From Vitreimonas flagellata (lineage in GTDB: Bacteria > Pseudomonadota > Alphaproteobacteria > Caulobacterales > Aquidulcibacteraceae): a DNA stretch of 64,000 nt. The stretch's first letter is position 1; the number at the start of each line of letters is the position of its first letter. The DNA is taken from positions 372,001 to 436,000 of the forward strand of contig NZ_SBJL01000003.1 in the NCBI RefSeq assembly GCF_004634425.1, in the 5' to 3' direction. Under the pieces are notes generated by a model. The model made no database searches. It was not told the origin of the DNA and saw only the letters and a list, made by a program, of their open reading frames with translations. Position numbers and translations under genes: made by a program. Below, in pieces: positions 34,908 to 43,498 of this stretch.

Positions 34908-35312
34908 ATGTCTGCATCACCGCCCCTGAGGCATCCGGATGGCAAAGCGCTGCGCAAGGCGGCGTTGGCGTATCCCGACACGGTCGAGGATTTTCCTTGG
35001 GGCCATAGCGCGTTCAAGGTCGGCGGCAAGAAGGTGTTTATGTTCATGGGCGGCGACGAAGACGGCGGCTTTTCGTGCTCGATGAAGCTGCCGTTTCGCA
35101 ATGAGGAAGCGCTCAAAGTGAAGGGCGCGAAGCCGACAGAATATGGCTTGGGCCGCGCGGGTTGGGTGACGTTCCAGTTTAGCGCCAAGGCCAAGCCGCC
35201 GATGGCGAAACTGACGGATTGGCTGGATGAGAGCTGGCGTGCGGTAGCGCCGAAGAAGCTCTCCGCCGCGTATGCGCCGCCGGCGCCGCCGAAGAAGCGG
35301 AAGGTGAGCTGA
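34908..35312 (+). CDS. MmcQ/YjbR-family protein
   Basis: 134 residues with the MmcQ/YjbR fold: LRKAALAYPDTVEDFPWGHSAFKVGGKKVFMFM (residues about 14-46), SMKLPFRNEEALKV, GWVTFQF and the ending (L)TDWLDESWRAVAPKKL. The fold is CyaY-like, described as DNA-binding-like in some members; function is unclear. A basic Pro/Lys tail (APPAPPKKRKVS) is added. Last gene of the apparent run from 33645. Confidence 0.8.
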   Translation: MSASPPLRHPDGKALRKAALAYPDTVEDFPWGHSAFKVGGKKVFMFMGGDEDGGFSCSMKLPFRNEEALKVKGAKPTEYGLGRAGWVTFQFSAKAKPPMAKLTDWLDESWRAVAPKKLSAAYAPPAPPKKRKVS

Positions 35313-35388
35313 CGTCCATAATTCACTTGGCCCTCCAGGGCGCGGGCGCTAGCGTCCGGGCCGCGCGTGGGGCGTTAGGGGAATTTCG

Positions 35389-35685
35389 ATGCTCAGACTG
35401 GTTTTGCTGCTTTTGGTTGTCGCGGGCGTCGCTGGCTATTTCACCAAGCCCGACGAGCCGGCCATGCGCGCCGCCGCCGAGCAGGTGCTGAACGACCCGC
35501 AGAACATCTCCGAAGGCTTCGAGACGATCGGCGCGGCGTTCGCCGGCACGAATGCGTATTCGGATTATTACGTCGCCTCGAAATATGTCGTCTCGATCGG
35601 CGATCGCCCGATCGTCGAGTGCTGGGGCGCGTTCACACAAGCGCAATGCAAGCGCGTCGAAGCGCCGGCTGAAGCAGCGCAATAG
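35389..35685 (+). CDS. Small membrane-anchored hypothetical protein
   Basis: 98 residues with one N-terminal hydrophobic segment (LRLVLLLLVVAGVAGYF, residues 2-18) that serves as anchor or signal. The rest contains a helical EPAMRAAAEQVLNDPQNISEGFETIG stretch and a C-terminal strand pair DYYVASKYVVSIGDRPIVECWGAFTQAQC with two Cys. The SD is ttaggggaa before ATG 35389. Unrecognised family. Confidence 0.65.
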   Translation: MLRLVLLLLVVAGVAGYFTKPDEPAMRAAAEQVLNDPQNISEGFETIGAAFAGTNAYSDYYVASKYVVSIGDRPIVECWGAFTQAQCKRVEAPAEAAQ

Positions 35686-35703
35686 GGCGCTACGAGTGTC
35701 CCG

Positions 35704-36051
35704 GTGAGATGGCTCCTCTCTGTATTGTTGTTTGTGGTGGCGTCATGCGCAGAGCGTGAGACGACCTACTACCACATCTATTCAACGAACGCGGCTGAGG
35801 CTGATGGGGACGCGTGGACTGAAGCTCTTATTGGGCTGTTCCAACATTATACCGACGGCGCATGTGGCGACGAGATGCCGATCATTGAGGACTTCAACAT
35901 CTACACGCCGTCGTGTGGGCTAAGCGAGGAACAGCTCGCTGAGGAATTGGCGTTTCTGCCGCCGGGGAGCTGGGCGATTTCGATCGTCCGACAGTCCGTT
36001 TATGCTCGGACCATAGAACGCAGCGAGCGAATGGTTTTGCGGCGACACTGA
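35704..36051 (+). CDS. Small hypothetical lipoprotein
   Basis: 115 residues starting with a GTG at 35704; lipobox VVASC in MRWLLSVLLFVVASCAERE. The mature part has TYYHIYSTNAAEADGDAW and NIYTPSCGLSEEQLAEELAFLPPGSWAISIVRQ. Codon usage is AT-richer than neighbouring genes (for example 35821-35960), so it may be a recent arrival or under weak constraint. No family recognised. Confidence 0.55.
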   Translation: MRWLLSVLLFVVASCAERETTYYHIYSTNAAEADGDAWTEALIGLFQHYTDGACGDEMPIIEDFNIYTPSCGLSEEQLAEELAFLPPGSWAISIVRQSVYARTIERSERMVLRRH

Positions 36052-36062
36052 CTTGCTCTTGG

Positions 36063-36091
36063 TTGAGCCCTTGGGGCGAACCATGTTATAG
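36063..36091 (+). promoter_or_regulatory. Promoter of the Thr-leader/yidD/thrS operon
   Basis: ttgagc (36063-36068) and ttatag (36086-36091) are separated by 17 bases, a good housekeeping promoter. Transcription should begin six to eight bases after the -10, at 36097-36099, which coincides with the ATG of the leader peptide. Confidence 0.6.
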
Positions 36092-36098
36092 GCGACTT

Positions 36099-36137
36099 AT
36101 GCAACGGCTCACGTCCACCACGACGACTACTTATTAA
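36099..36137 (+). CDS. Threonine-rich leader peptide of the yidD-thrS operon
   Basis: The 12-codon frame encodes MQRLTSTTTTTY and stops at TAA 36135-36137. Six of 12 codons are Thr (ACG, ACC, ACG, ACG, ACT, ACT), five of them consecutive. It lies 78 bases before yidD and 408 before thrS, directly behind a good promoter. A threonine run ahead of threonyl-tRNA synthetase is the classical layout of ribosome-mediated attenuation, in which low charged tRNA-Thr stalls the ribosome and changes downstream RNA folding. The predicted transcription start falls on the ATG, so the peptide is likely translated from a leaderless 5' end, as known for the trpL leader of rhizobia. Confidence 0.8.
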   Translation: MQRLTSTTTTTY

Positions 36138-36140
36138 AGC

Positions 36141-36212
36141 CGGCGGCGCGGGATCGGGCGCGCCGTAGCGGCGGCGTTGCGCCCCGGTCAGATCAACCGA
36201 AAACCTGTTTTT
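36141..36212 (+). promoter_or_regulatory. Candidate attenuator region between Thr leader and yidD
   Basis: Hairpin A pairs cggcg(g)cgc (36141-36149) with gcgcgccg (36158-36165). Hairpin B, cgccg-tag-cggcg (36161-36173), uses the same 36161-36165 bases and so excludes A. A third pairing, ggcgc (36157-36161) with gcgcc (36179-36183), is also possible. A ttttt run lies at 36208-36212 but has only weak pairing just before it, so termination is not clear and control might instead act on yidD translation. Confidence 0.45.
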
Positions 36213-36215
36213 GTG

Positions 36216-36548
36216 ATGTCGCCGAGCTTACCAGCACGGGGCCTTTTGGGCCTTATCCAGCTCTATAAATGGACGCTCTCGCCCCTGATCGGGCGCGATT
36301 GCCGCTATTTGCCGACCTGCTCGTCTTATGCGGCGGATGCGATCCGCAAGCATGGCGCGTGGGCGGGGAGCTGGATGGCGACGGCGCGGCTCTGCCGGTG
36401 TCAGCCCTGGGGCGGGCACGGCTGGGATCCTGCACCGGAGCAAAAGCCGCGCGCCGCATGGTACGCCCCGTGGCGGCTAGGGGATTGGAAAGGCGGCTAT
36501 CGCGCGCCGCCACACAACAACGACGAATCCGATAAGAGCACATCATGA
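36216..36548 (+). CDS. yidD: Membrane protein insertion efficiency factor YidD
   Basis: YidD is a small, amphipathic, membrane-associated protein that aids YidC-dependent insertion. [40 protein letters not shown] (residues about 8-47) carries the family's conserved Cys and PTCS-Y block, followed by [15 protein letters not shown]. The ATG at 36216 is chosen; it has no clear Shine-Dalgarno. The stop overlaps thrS (ATGA at 36545), so thrS translation is coupled to yidD, and both fall under the Thr leader. yidD normally accompanies rnpA/rpmH, so this partnership with thrS is different from the textbook arrangement. Confidence 0.92.
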   Translation: MSPSLPARGLLGLIQLYKWTLSPLIGRDCRYLPTCSSYAADAIRKHGAWAGSWMATARLCRCQPWGGHGWDPAPEQKPRAAWYAPWRLGDWKGGYRAPPHNNDESDKSTS

Positions 36549-38479
36549 GTATTTCTCTGCAATTTCCCGATGGCGCCGTGCGTGAGTACGAGGATGGCGC
36601 AACGCCGCTTGCTGTGGCCGAGGGCATTTCCAAGGGCCTGGCGAAGAAGGTGGTCGCCGCCAAGATCGATGGCGCGTGGTGGGATTTGACGCGACCGCTC
36701 GAAGGCGGCGGTAAAATCGAACTCGTCATGCGCGATAGCGCTGATGGGTTGGAAGTGTTGCGTCACGATGCGGCGCACGTTTTGGCGCAGGCGGTGCAGG
36801 AGTTGTTTCCCGGCACGCAAGTGACGTTCGGCCCGGTGACGGAGGACGGCTTCTATTACGATTTCGCGCGCGACGAGCCGTTCTCGACGGACGATTTCCA
36901 GAAGATCGAAAAGCGCATGCGCGAGATCGTGGATGCGGACCTGCCGATCATTCGCAAGGTCTGGGAGAAGGACGCCGCGATCGCGCACTTCCGCTCCATC
37001 GGCGAAATCTACAAGGCCGAGACGATCGATGAAGTGATCAAGCCGGGCGAGCCGATCACGATCTATTCGCATGGCGATAAATGGGGCGATCTCTGCCGCG
37101 GGCCGCACCTGCCGAGCACGGGTCGGTTGGGCAAAGCCTTCAAGCTGATGAAGCTTGCGGGCGCCTATTGGCGTGGCGATCAGAAGAACCAACAGCTGCA
37201 ACGCATCTACGGAACGGCCTGGGCCGATGAGAAGCAGCTTGAGGAGTATCTGAAGCGCCTCGAGGAAGCCGAGAAGCGCGACCACCGCAAACTCGGCCGC
37301 CAGATGGATCTCTTCCATATGCAGGAAGAGGGACGCGGCATGGTGTTCTGGCACGAGAAGGGCCTGACGCTGTGGCGCACGATCGAAGCCTATATGCGTC
37401 GCCGCTTGGAGAAAGCGGGGTACGTCGAAGTGCGCACGCCGCAAGTGCTCGACCGCGTGTTCTGGGAAAAATCAGGCCACTGGGACAAGTATCGACCGAA
37501 CATGTTCGTGTGCGAGACGGTGGAAGGCGAAACGCTGTCGCTGAAGCCGATGAATTGCCCTGGCCACGTGCAGATCTTCAAGTTCGGGCAGAAGAGCTAT
37601 CGCGATCTGCCGCTGCGCATGGCCGAGTTCGGCGCGTGCCATCGCTACGAGCCGTCAGGCTCGCTGCACGGCCTGATGCGCGTGCGCGCGTTCACGCAGG
37701 ACGACGCGCACATCTTCTGCCGTGAAGACCAGATCGAAGAAGAGACGACGCGCTTCATCCAGCTTGCCGCATCGATTCACGCCGATTTCGGCATGGCGAG
37801 CGATAAGATCGCGTTGGCGACGCGCCCAGAAATGCGCGTCGGCACGGATGAATTCTGGGACAAAGCCGAAGCGCAAATGCTGAACGCTGCGCGCGCGGCG
37901 GGCGTGGAGCCGGTCATCGCGGAAGGCGACGGCGCGTTCTATGCGCCGAAGCTCGACTTCTCGGTGAAGGACGCGATCGGCCGCGAATGGACGATCGGCA
38001 CGATCCAGCTCGATTACCAGCTGCCGGATCGGCTCGATGCGGAATATGTCGGCGAAGACGGCGCCAAGCATCGCCCGGTGATGTTGCACCGTGCGATCTT
38101 GGGCTCGCTTGAGCGCTTCATCGGCATTCTGATCGAGAACGTCGCGGGCGCGTTTCCGCTTTGGCTGGCGCCGACGCAGGTCGTGGTGGCGACGATTACG
38201 TCTGACGCCGATGGCTACGCGCAGGACGTCGCGGCGGCGATGAAGCAGGCGGGGCTGCGCGTGGAGCTCGATCTGCGCAACGAAAAAGTCGGCTACAAAA
38301 TCCGTGAGCATTCGCTGGCGAAGATCCCAGTGATCGCTGTAGTCGGCCGCAAGGAGGCGGAGGAGCGCAAGGTCGCGCTGCGTCGCTTCGGCAGCCAGGA
38401 TCAGAGCGTGCTCGGTCTGGATGAAGCGCTGGCCGCACTCGCCGATGAGGCGACGCCGCCGGATTTGAAGCGGGCGTAA
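36545..38479 (+). CDS. thrS: Threonyl-tRNA synthetase
   Basis: This class II synthetase charges tRNA-Thr and edits Ser-tRNA-Thr. The 644 residues contain an N-terminal TGS domain ([28 protein letters not shown]), the editing domain with [12 protein letters not shown] (HxxxH) and [15 protein letters not shown], the catalytic core with [39 protein letters not shown], and the C-terminal anticodon-binding domain with [22 protein letters not shown]. The zinc ligands Cys/His/His are at MNCPGH and later. A hairpin terminator follows. It is preceded by a Thr-rich leader peptide and yidD. Confidence 0.98.
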   Translation: MSISLQFPDGAVREYEDGATPLAVAEGISKGLAKKVVAAKIDGAWWDLTRPLEGGGKIELVMRDSADGLEVLRHDAAHVLAQAVQELFPGTQVTFGPVTEDGFYYDFARDEPFSTDDFQKIEKRMREIVDADLPIIRKVWEKDAAIAHFRSIGEIYKAETIDEVIKPGEPITIYSHGDKWGDLCRGPHLPSTGRLGKAFKLMKLAGAYWRGDQKNQQLQRIYGTAWADEKQLEEYLKRLEEAEKRDHRKLGRQMDLFHMQEEGRGMVFWHEKGLTLWRTIEAYMRRRLEKAGYVEVRTPQVLDRVFWEKSGHWDKYRPNMFVCETVEGETLSLKPMNCPGHVQIFKFGQKSYRDLPLRMAEFGACHRYEPSGSLHGLMRVRAFTQDDAHIFCREDQIEEETTRFIQLAASIHADFGMASDKIALATRPEMRVGTDEFWDKAEAQMLNAARAAGVEPVIAEGDGAFYAPKLDFSVKDAIGREWTIGTIQLDYQLPDRLDAEYVGEDGAKHRPVMLHRAILGSLERFIGILIENVAGAFPLWLAPTQVVVATITSDADGYAQDVAAAMKQAGLRVELDLRNEKVGYKIREHSLAKIPVIAVVGRKEAEERKVALRRFGSQDQSVLGLDEALAALADEATPPDLKRA

Positions 38480-38482
38480 GAA

Positions 38483-38512
38483 TCGGGCCGTTGGCGTAAG
38501 CGAACGGCCCGA
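38483..38512 (+). terminator. Hairpin after thrS
   Basis: tcgggccgtt (38483-38492) pairs with aacggcccga (38503-38512) around ggcgtaagcg, four bases after the thrS stop. The stem has 10 base pairs with no clear T-run, so termination may need another factor. Confidence 0.65.
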
Positions 38513-38634
38513 ATTCGCTAAATCAGCTGTAACATCCGCGTGTTGTCCAGACTCGGACACACGCGACCCTAGACGCCGCCCTATATGCCATACAGGATGT
38601 GACTCGGAGACGGCTCCGGGGGCGGAGACAAAGG

Positions 38635-39537
38635 GTGGACAAGTTCCCCTCTCGCGAAAGATCAGCGACGGCGACGCTTGAGCCGCGCGTGACCGCGATT
38701 GTCGTCGCGCGTGCTGTCGCCACAAACGCCACCGGCCAATCGACGCTTGATCTGTGCTTACGCAGCGCGCTGTCCGAGCCGTGGGTGGATGATCTGGTAA
38801 TCGTGGATCAGGCCAATGCGCCGGCGGTGTCGTCGGCGCTGCGGGCGCTGCAATTGGATCGCCGCGATGTGCGCGTGGTGGTGGCCGATGCGCGCATGAG
38901 TGCGGCGGCGGCTGCGAACCTTGGCGTCGCGCAGGCGCGTGGGCGCTGGTTGTTGTTTCTGGATTCGGACGTCGTGCTGCAGCGTGGCGCGGTGCAGCGC
39001 ATGGCGACGTCCGCCAATGGCGCCGCGGCGCCGTGGATCGTCGGCGGGCGGCTGACCGACCTTGAAGGGCGTGAGAAGCGCGCCGCGCGCGGCGGTGCGC
39101 TCAACACGTTCTCAGCGCTCGCGGTGGCGATGGGTTTGCCCGGCGTGAAGCGTGCGCGCGGCAAGCGCAAATCATCCAAGCCGAGTGCGGCGGCGCCTGT
39201 GGCGTCCGTGTCGGGCGCGTTCATGCTGATCGGGCGCGAGGATTTCAGTGCGCTGGGCGGATTTGACGAAGCCTATGTGAGCGATGCGGCGGATTTGGAT
39301 CTATGCAAGCGCGCAGCGGATGCTGGCGGTTCGGTGCTGTTGCAAGCTGAAGCGTCGGGCGTGCAATTCGAGCGCCAGCGCAAAGGCCGGCGGCAAGCGC
39401 AAGGCTTGGCGCGGTTTGCCGTGAAGAGCGCGAAGACGCCGTTGGAAAGAATGTTTGCGCTGTTTGCGGGGCCAGCGATCGGCGCTTTGATCGGCTTGCG
39501 CGACGCTATTGGTGGGCGTCGGGGGGGGCGTCGCTAA
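38635..39537 (+). CDS. Family 2 glycosyltransferase (GT-A fold)
   Basis: An inverting nucleotide-sugar glycosyltransferase: VTAIVVARAV opens the Rossmann-like GT-A fold, RGRWLLFLDSDVVLQRGAV holds the DxD-type DSD motif, and GAFMLIGREDFSALGGFDEAYVSDAADLDLCKRAADAG is the acceptor/ED block of rhamnosyl/WcaA-like enzymes. GTG 38635 (MDKFPSRER) is preferred; GTG 38599 is an in-frame alternative with 12 extra residues. The 3' end overlaps the convergent ArnT-like gene by 32 bases. Confidence 0.82.
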   Translation: MDKFPSRERSATATLEPRVTAIVVARAVATNATGQSTLDLCLRSALSEPWVDDLVIVDQANAPAVSSALRALQLDRRDVRVVVADARMSAAAAANLGVAQARGRWLLFLDSDVVLQRGAVQRMATSANGAAAPWIVGGRLTDLEGREKRAARGGALNTFSALAVAMGLPGVKRARGKRKSSKPSAAAPVASVSGAFMLIGREDFSALGGFDEAYVSDAADLDLCKRAADAGGSVLLQAEASGVQFERQRKGRRQAQGLARFAVKSAKTPLERMFALFAGPAIGALIGLRDAIGGRRGGRR

Positions 39538-41230
39538 GCTTTCGTACGCGGCCGATATGCAAGGCCGTGTTCTCGCCGCGCCCTAAAGCAATGCCGCGCG
39601 CCGCCGCATCGACTTCCTCATAGCCGAGATCGCGCGCTTGCAGCAGCGCCAGCGTGCGTTCAAGCACACGGCCTTCGATCACAAGGCTGTCGCCGGGCTC
39701 AGCTTGCGCGGCCATTTCTTCCGGCTGCACCATGCGGATCGAGGTGCGGGTGAGGAAGATGAGGCTGGGTTGGCTGTAGCCGACGACCCAGAACGGCTCC
39801 TGATCGCGCGGCATCATGCGCGCGCGCGTGAGCGCAGCGACCGCCTCTTGGCTCACAAAGAGCGAGCGCGCTTCCGGCAACGTGCGTTCGCGCAGCGAGA
39901 AGGAAAGCGCCAGCGCGCAAGCGATGAGAATGCCGGCGCGCGCGGTTGGGCGCTTAGCCAGCGAAAGCCCAACGATCGAGGCGATGACGACCAGCGCGCC
40001 GATGATGCCGGCGCTGAGCGCGCGGCGGAAGTCGGCGTCGAAGCCGCCAGGCATGTAAGTCGCGACGAACGCGGTGAGGGCGACGATGAGTCCGCCGAAC
40101 AAGGCAAACAACACAGCGCCGAGCGGATGCATGGTGCGCCATTGCTTCATGCGCATGGCCATCAGGCCGGTCGCGCACAAGAGCGCAATCGCGGGGTAAG
40201 CCGGCAGCGTGTAGTGGACGAGCTTGGTCGGGAAGAGTTCGAACAGCACGAAGGTCGGGATCGCCCAGCAGAGTAGAAAGCGCAAAGCTGCGTGGGTTTC
40301 GTCGGTGCGCGGGGCGCGGATGGCGGCGAAGCTGATGCGCGCGGCGGCCGGAAGTGCGTACGTCGCCGGGAAAATCAGCAGCGGCAGAAGTAGCAGATAA
40401 TAGCCGGGGAAGCCGCTATGCGAGTGATCCGCGCCGGCGACTTTGGGGCCGAGTTCGTTGGCGAGAAGCTCGGTGTAGAATGCACCATTCGTGACGATGC
40501 CGATGGAGATGAGCCAAGGCAGCGTGATCGCGAGCGCGAGCAGCGGCCCAGGCCACCAGAGTAGCGGCTTCATCCATGCCGCCTTACGTTCCCAAGCATA
40601 GAGCGCGCCGAGCGTGAGCGCGGCGACGAGCGCGGTGATCGGCCCCTTGATCAAGGTGCCCGCGCCGATCGCCGCCCAGAACACCAAGCTCATCATGCGT
40701 GGGCGCGGCTTGCCGGCATAAAGTTGCGCGAGAGCGGCGACCGCGAGCGTGGTGAAGCCCACCATCACGGAATCTGTTTTCGCGATCATGCCTTCGAGGC
40801 TTGCGAGCAAGCCTGTCGCGAAAAGCCCTGCGCCGATCAGTGCAGTGCGATGCGGCAGCAGCGCGGCGCCAGCCCACATCGTCGCCAGCGCTGCGAGCGC
40901 GAGGCCAAGTGCTGAGGGAATGCGATAGGGCCAGATCGTGTTGAGCTTCGGCGTCAGCGGCTCGAACACATGCACGGACGCCGCTTGCAGCCAATGAATG
41001 CCGATCGGCTTTCGATTGCGGTCGCGATCCTGCAGGCGGATGCGGACGTAATCGTCGCTCTCGACCATCTGCCGCGTGGCTTGGGCGAAGCGCGCCTCAT
41101 CGATATCGAGCGGGGGAACCTTGGTTGCGCCAATGAGGCCGGACGCCAAAGCGATCAGCGCAATCAGCACATAGCCCCGCCAGCCCCGCGTGAATTGCTG
41201 GACCAGTGAAGGGGGCGGCGATTCCGTCAT
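39506..41230 (-). CDS. ArnT-like integral membrane glycosyltransferase (GT39/GT83)
   Basis: Lipid-linked-sugar glycosyltransferases of this type move aminoarabinose or related sugars from undecaprenyl phosphate onto lipid A or proteins. The 574 residues have a large N-terminal periplasmic-loop acidic pair in DIDEARFAQATRQMVESDDYVRIRLQDRDRNRKPIGIHWLQA (about 42-83), as in ArnT/PMT enzymes, and roughly a dozen membrane segments through residue about 430. A soluble C-terminal domain of about 110 residues follows. The start is ATG 41230. Together with two GT2 genes it forms a local envelope glycan set. Confidence 0.86.
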   Translation of the reverse strand: MTESPPPSLVQQFTRGWRGYVLIALIALASGLIGATKVPPLDIDEARFAQATRQMVESDDYVRIRLQDRDRNRKPIGIHWLQAASVHVFEPLTPKLNTIWPYRIPSALGLALAALATMWAGAALLPHRTALIGAGLFATGLLASLEGMIAKTDSVMVGFTTLAVAALAQLYAGKPRPRMMSLVFWAAIGAGTLIKGPITALVAALTLGALYAWERKAAWMKPLLWWPGPLLALAITLPWLISIGIVTNGAFYTELLANELGPKVAGADHSHSGFPGYYLLLLPLLIFPATYALPAAARISFAAIRAPRTDETHAALRFLLCWAIPTFVLFELFPTKLVHYTLPAYPAIALLCATGLMAMRMKQWRTMHPLGAVLFALFGGLIVALTAFVATYMPGGFDADFRRALSAGIIGALVVIASIVGLSLAKRPTARAGILIACALALSFSLRERTLPEARSLFVSQEAVAALTRARMMPRDQEPFWVVGYSQPSLIFLTRTSIRMVQPEEMAAQAEPGDSLVIEGRVLERTLALLQARDLGYEEVDAAARGIALGRGENTALHIGRVRKLSDAPPDAHQ

Positions 41231-41350
41231 GGAAACCGCCCATAACCCGGCAAAATGACTGTGTCTTGACGGCGCCCCTCAGGCGCGCGCTCTCGCCTCA
41301 GGGCGCCGAAGCGGCTAAGAGGGCCGCCTTCCTGGCCCCGGGGACAGCTC

Positions 41351-42082
41351 TTGCCCGAGACGATCGAATTCAGTGTTGTCGTGCCGGTCCACGACGAAGC
41401 CGGTAACGCCGCCAATCTGGCGCGTGAAATCGCCGGCGTGCTCGATGGCCGTTCCTACGAAATGATCTTCGTGGACGATGCGAGCCGCGACGACACGCGC
41501 GCTGAACTGGCTGCTTTGAAAGCGGAATTACCGGCGCTGCGGATCGTGGGGCACCGCAAGAATTCGGGCCAAAGCCGGGGCGTGCGCACGGGCGTGATTG
41601 CCGCGCGTGCGCCCATTGTGGGCACGCTGGACGGCGACGGCCAGAACGATCCGGCCGACCTGCCGCGCCTCTACGCCAAGCTGACGCGCGCCGATGCGCC
41701 TGCAAACCTCGGCATGGTCGCGGGCAAGCGCGCCAAGCGCCAGGACAGCTGGAGCAAGCGCGTCGCCTCCCGTGTCGCCAACAATATTCGCAAGGCCGCG
41801 CTCAACGATGGCGCGGATGACAGCGGTTCCGGCGTCAAGGTGTTCAAAAGGGAGGCGTTTTTGCTTCTTCCCTATTTCGACCACATGCATCGTTTCATGG
41901 CCGCACTGATGCTGCGCGAAGGCTATGCAGTCGAGTTTTTAGAGGTTAACCATCGTCACAGGGGCGCCGGGCGCTCGAAGTACACGAACCTAGGCAGGCT
42001 CGCCGCCAACATGACGGACCTGTGGGGTGTAATGTGGCTTCAGAGCCGGGCGCGGTCTCCTGGGGGTACGGACGAGCTATGA
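41351..42082 (+). CDS. Dolichyl-phosphate-mannose-synthase-like glycosyltransferase (GT2)
   Basis: 243 residues beginning with a TTG at 41351 behind ggggac. FSVVVPVHDEAGNAANLAREI, YEMIFVDDASRDDT and VGTLDGDGQNDPADLP (DxD) match polyprenyl-phosphate sugar transferases such as ArnC/DPM1; GADDSGSGVKVFKREAF, HRFMAALMLREGYAVEFLEVNHRHRGAGRSKY are the acceptor-binding part. Unlike ArnC it has no C-terminal membrane helices. The product would be a lipid-linked sugar used by an ArnT-like enzyme, which lies divergently next door. Confidence 0.88.
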   Translation: MPETIEFSVVVPVHDEAGNAANLAREIAGVLDGRSYEMIFVDDASRDDTRAELAALKAELPALRIVGHRKNSGQSRGVRTGVIAARAPIVGTLDGDGQNDPADLPRLYAKLTRADAPANLGMVAGKRAKRQDSWSKRVASRVANNIRKAALNDGADDSGSGVKVFKREAFLLLPYFDHMHRFMAALMLREGYAVEFLEVNHRHRGAGRSKYTNLGRLAANMTDLWGVMWLQSRARSPGGTDEL

Positions 42083-42171
42083 ACGACCGTGTAGATCCAG
42101 GCGAACGCATAGCGCTTCAAACGGCGGCGACGCGGGGGCGTCGAGCAGGCACGCAACAGCAGGGGAGTCCC

Positions 42172-42612
42172 ATGGGGGCGATTTTCAACGTCTTTCCGCT
42201 GATCCTTATCCCGGTTCTGACCTACAATGTCTGGGCCTTCGGGGCGACAGCGGCCGAGAGCGGCGATGGCGCCGGCGTACGCCGTCACCTCAACACGCCA
42301 TGGCTGGAAATTCCCATGGCCTCCGGCGCGGAATGGGTCGTCACCTTCGGCGACGTGATGGTGCTGCTCGCACTCATCCTGCTCTTCGTTGAGCTGCTGA
42401 AATCAACGTCGACCGGCACGGCGGCGATCTTCAATCACGCGCTGTCGATGCTCGTGTTCATCATCTGCTTGGTCGAGTTTCTGCTCCACCCGGCGTTCGC
42501 CACCAGCGCGTTCTTCATCATTCTGGTGATGGCGCTCCTGGATGTGCTCGCCGGTGTCGTGGTGACGATCATCTCGGCCCGCCGCGACGTCGAGTTCGCG
42601 GGCCAGCATTAA
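42172..42612 (+). CDS. Hypothetical membrane protein, four membrane segments
   Basis: 146 residues starting at ATG 42172 behind caggggag; an ATG at 42079 overlapping the previous stop would add a polar 31-residue stretch. Hydrophobic segments: about 3-22, 60-78, 88-108 and 110-132. A polar loop with PWLEIPMASGAEWVV lies between the first and second. Family not recognised. It is followed by a palindromic repeat element. Confidence 0.72.
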   Translation: MGAIFNVFPLILIPVLTYNVWAFGATAAESGDGAGVRRHLNTPWLEIPMASGAEWVVTFGDVMVLLALILLFVELLKSTSTGTAAIFNHALSMLVFIICLVEFLLHPAFATSAFFIILVMALLDVLAGVVVTIISARRDVEFAGQH

Positions 42613-42624
42613 GCTCGTTTCATG

Positions 42625-42733
42625 CTCCCCCGCTTGCGGGGGAGTTCTCGCGTCAGCGACTGAGGGGGCGTTTGTGCGCGCACTTGCCCCCCACGCTTCG
42701 CTGCGCTCAGCACCTCCCCCGCAAGCGGGGAGG
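42625..42733. repeat. C-rich palindromic repeat element, intergenic copy
   Basis: Outer hairpins: ctcccccgcttgcgggggag (42625-42644) and cctcccccgcaagcggggagg (42713-42733). Between them are tcagcgactgagggggcg and a cccccacgcttcgctgcgctcag segment, the same parts seen inside mutL and at 60.7 kb. It lies 13 bases after the membrane protein gene and could also act as a transcript-end structure. Confidence 0.85.
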
Positions 42734-42868
42734 ATGGCCGTCACAGGCACCACATTCCCAAAGCTAACGCGATTGAGAAGTCGAGCCAGCGGGCGAATCG
42801 GGGGAGGATGGCGGCCATGATCGGAGCGGACCTGCAGGTTCGGCGCCGGTTTGAACGTGGGTGGATCG

Positions 42869-43201
42869 ATGTCGCTTTTTTTTGACGCCGATTGGTTCGA
42901 CGCCAAGCTTGGTGAACGCGGGCTGGACCGGGGCGCACTGGCCGAGGCGGCTGGCATCGAACGCGCCGATCTGCATGCGATCTATGTAAACGAGCGCGCG
43001 GCAAGCGCGGCGGAACTAGATGCATTCGCTCGCGTGCTTGGCGCCGAGATCGTCGAAGTCACGCTGCGCAGTGGCGTCGCGACACGTGATGCCGCGCCGC
43101 GCGAAGACGCGGCGTCGCGGATCGAAAGCATCGAAGCACGGCTGGACGCCATCGACAGCTGGCTCGAAGAGTTCGAGCGCTCGACCAAGAAGAGCGCTTA
43201 A
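42869..43201 (+). CDS. Helix-turn-helix (XRE-like) protein
   Basis: 110 residues from ATG 42869; SD-like gggtgg lies upstream. FDAKLGERGLDRGALAEAAGIERADLHAIYVNERAASAAELDAFARVLG (residues about 9-57) has the spacing of an XRE/Cro-type HTH. The second half, RIESIEARLDAIDSWLEEFERSTKK, is a coiled coil that could mediate dimerisation. Regulatory targets unknown. It ends a few bases before the convergent small gene 43198-43431. Confidence 0.7.
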   Translation: MSLFFDADWFDAKLGERGLDRGALAEAAGIERADLHAIYVNERAASAAELDAFARVLGAEIVEVTLRSGVATRDAAPREDAASRIESIEARLDAIDSWLEEFERSTKKSA

Positions 43202-43431
43202 GCTTTTAGGTTCACCACGATGCCGCGGCGCGGCGTCAGTGTCGGCGCTGCATAGCTATGCGTGCATGTGGTTTCCGGCCGAGCGATCTGGTTGACGAGC
43301 GTGGCCGCGAACAGCGGGTCGAGCCGGTCGCACGTGGCGCGACGATCGCTCTTGCGGCGTTCACCGCGGCGTTGTTCGCCGATTTCCTCGAACTCGGCGT
43401 CGAGTGCGTGGGGGTGAGCCCGTTCCTCCAT
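43198..43431 (-). CDS. Small conserved-looking hypothetical protein
   Basis: 77 residues. A basic stretch GEQRRGERRKSDRRATCDRLD is followed by DPLFAATLVNQIARPET and a tail ending in LTPRRGIVVNLKA. The RR(x)ERR(x)DRR run followed by a (F/L)FAAxLVxQ helix is a pattern I associate with short alphaproteobacterial proteins of unknown role. An overlapping plus-strand frame (43258-43470) has no such pattern. The start ATG 43431 has only a weak Shine-Dalgarno. Confidence 0.45.
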   Translation of the reverse strand: MEERAHPHALDAEFEEIGEQRRGERRKSDRRATCDRLDPLFAATLVNQIARPETTCTHSYAAPTLTPRRGIVVNLKA

Positions 43432-43498
43432 AGGCTCGCCGCTGCATCGGGCGTGCCAAACGGAAATTAACCGCTATCGTTCGCGCAGGGAGAAAACC

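Noticed and set aside
36177-36215. Upstream TTG start for yidD
   Set aside because: The residues added (RPGQINRKPVFV) do not match YidD N-termini; ATG 36216 gives the normal length.
42741-43025. Minus-strand frame between the repeat element and the HTH gene
   Set aside because: Pro/Arg-rich with no start signal and it overlaps the better supported HTH gene.
43258-43470. Plus-strand frame in the gap before the amidase gene
   Set aside because: It overlaps a better supported minus-strand frame (RR-rich, then FAATLVNQI) and has no clear Shine-Dalgarno.
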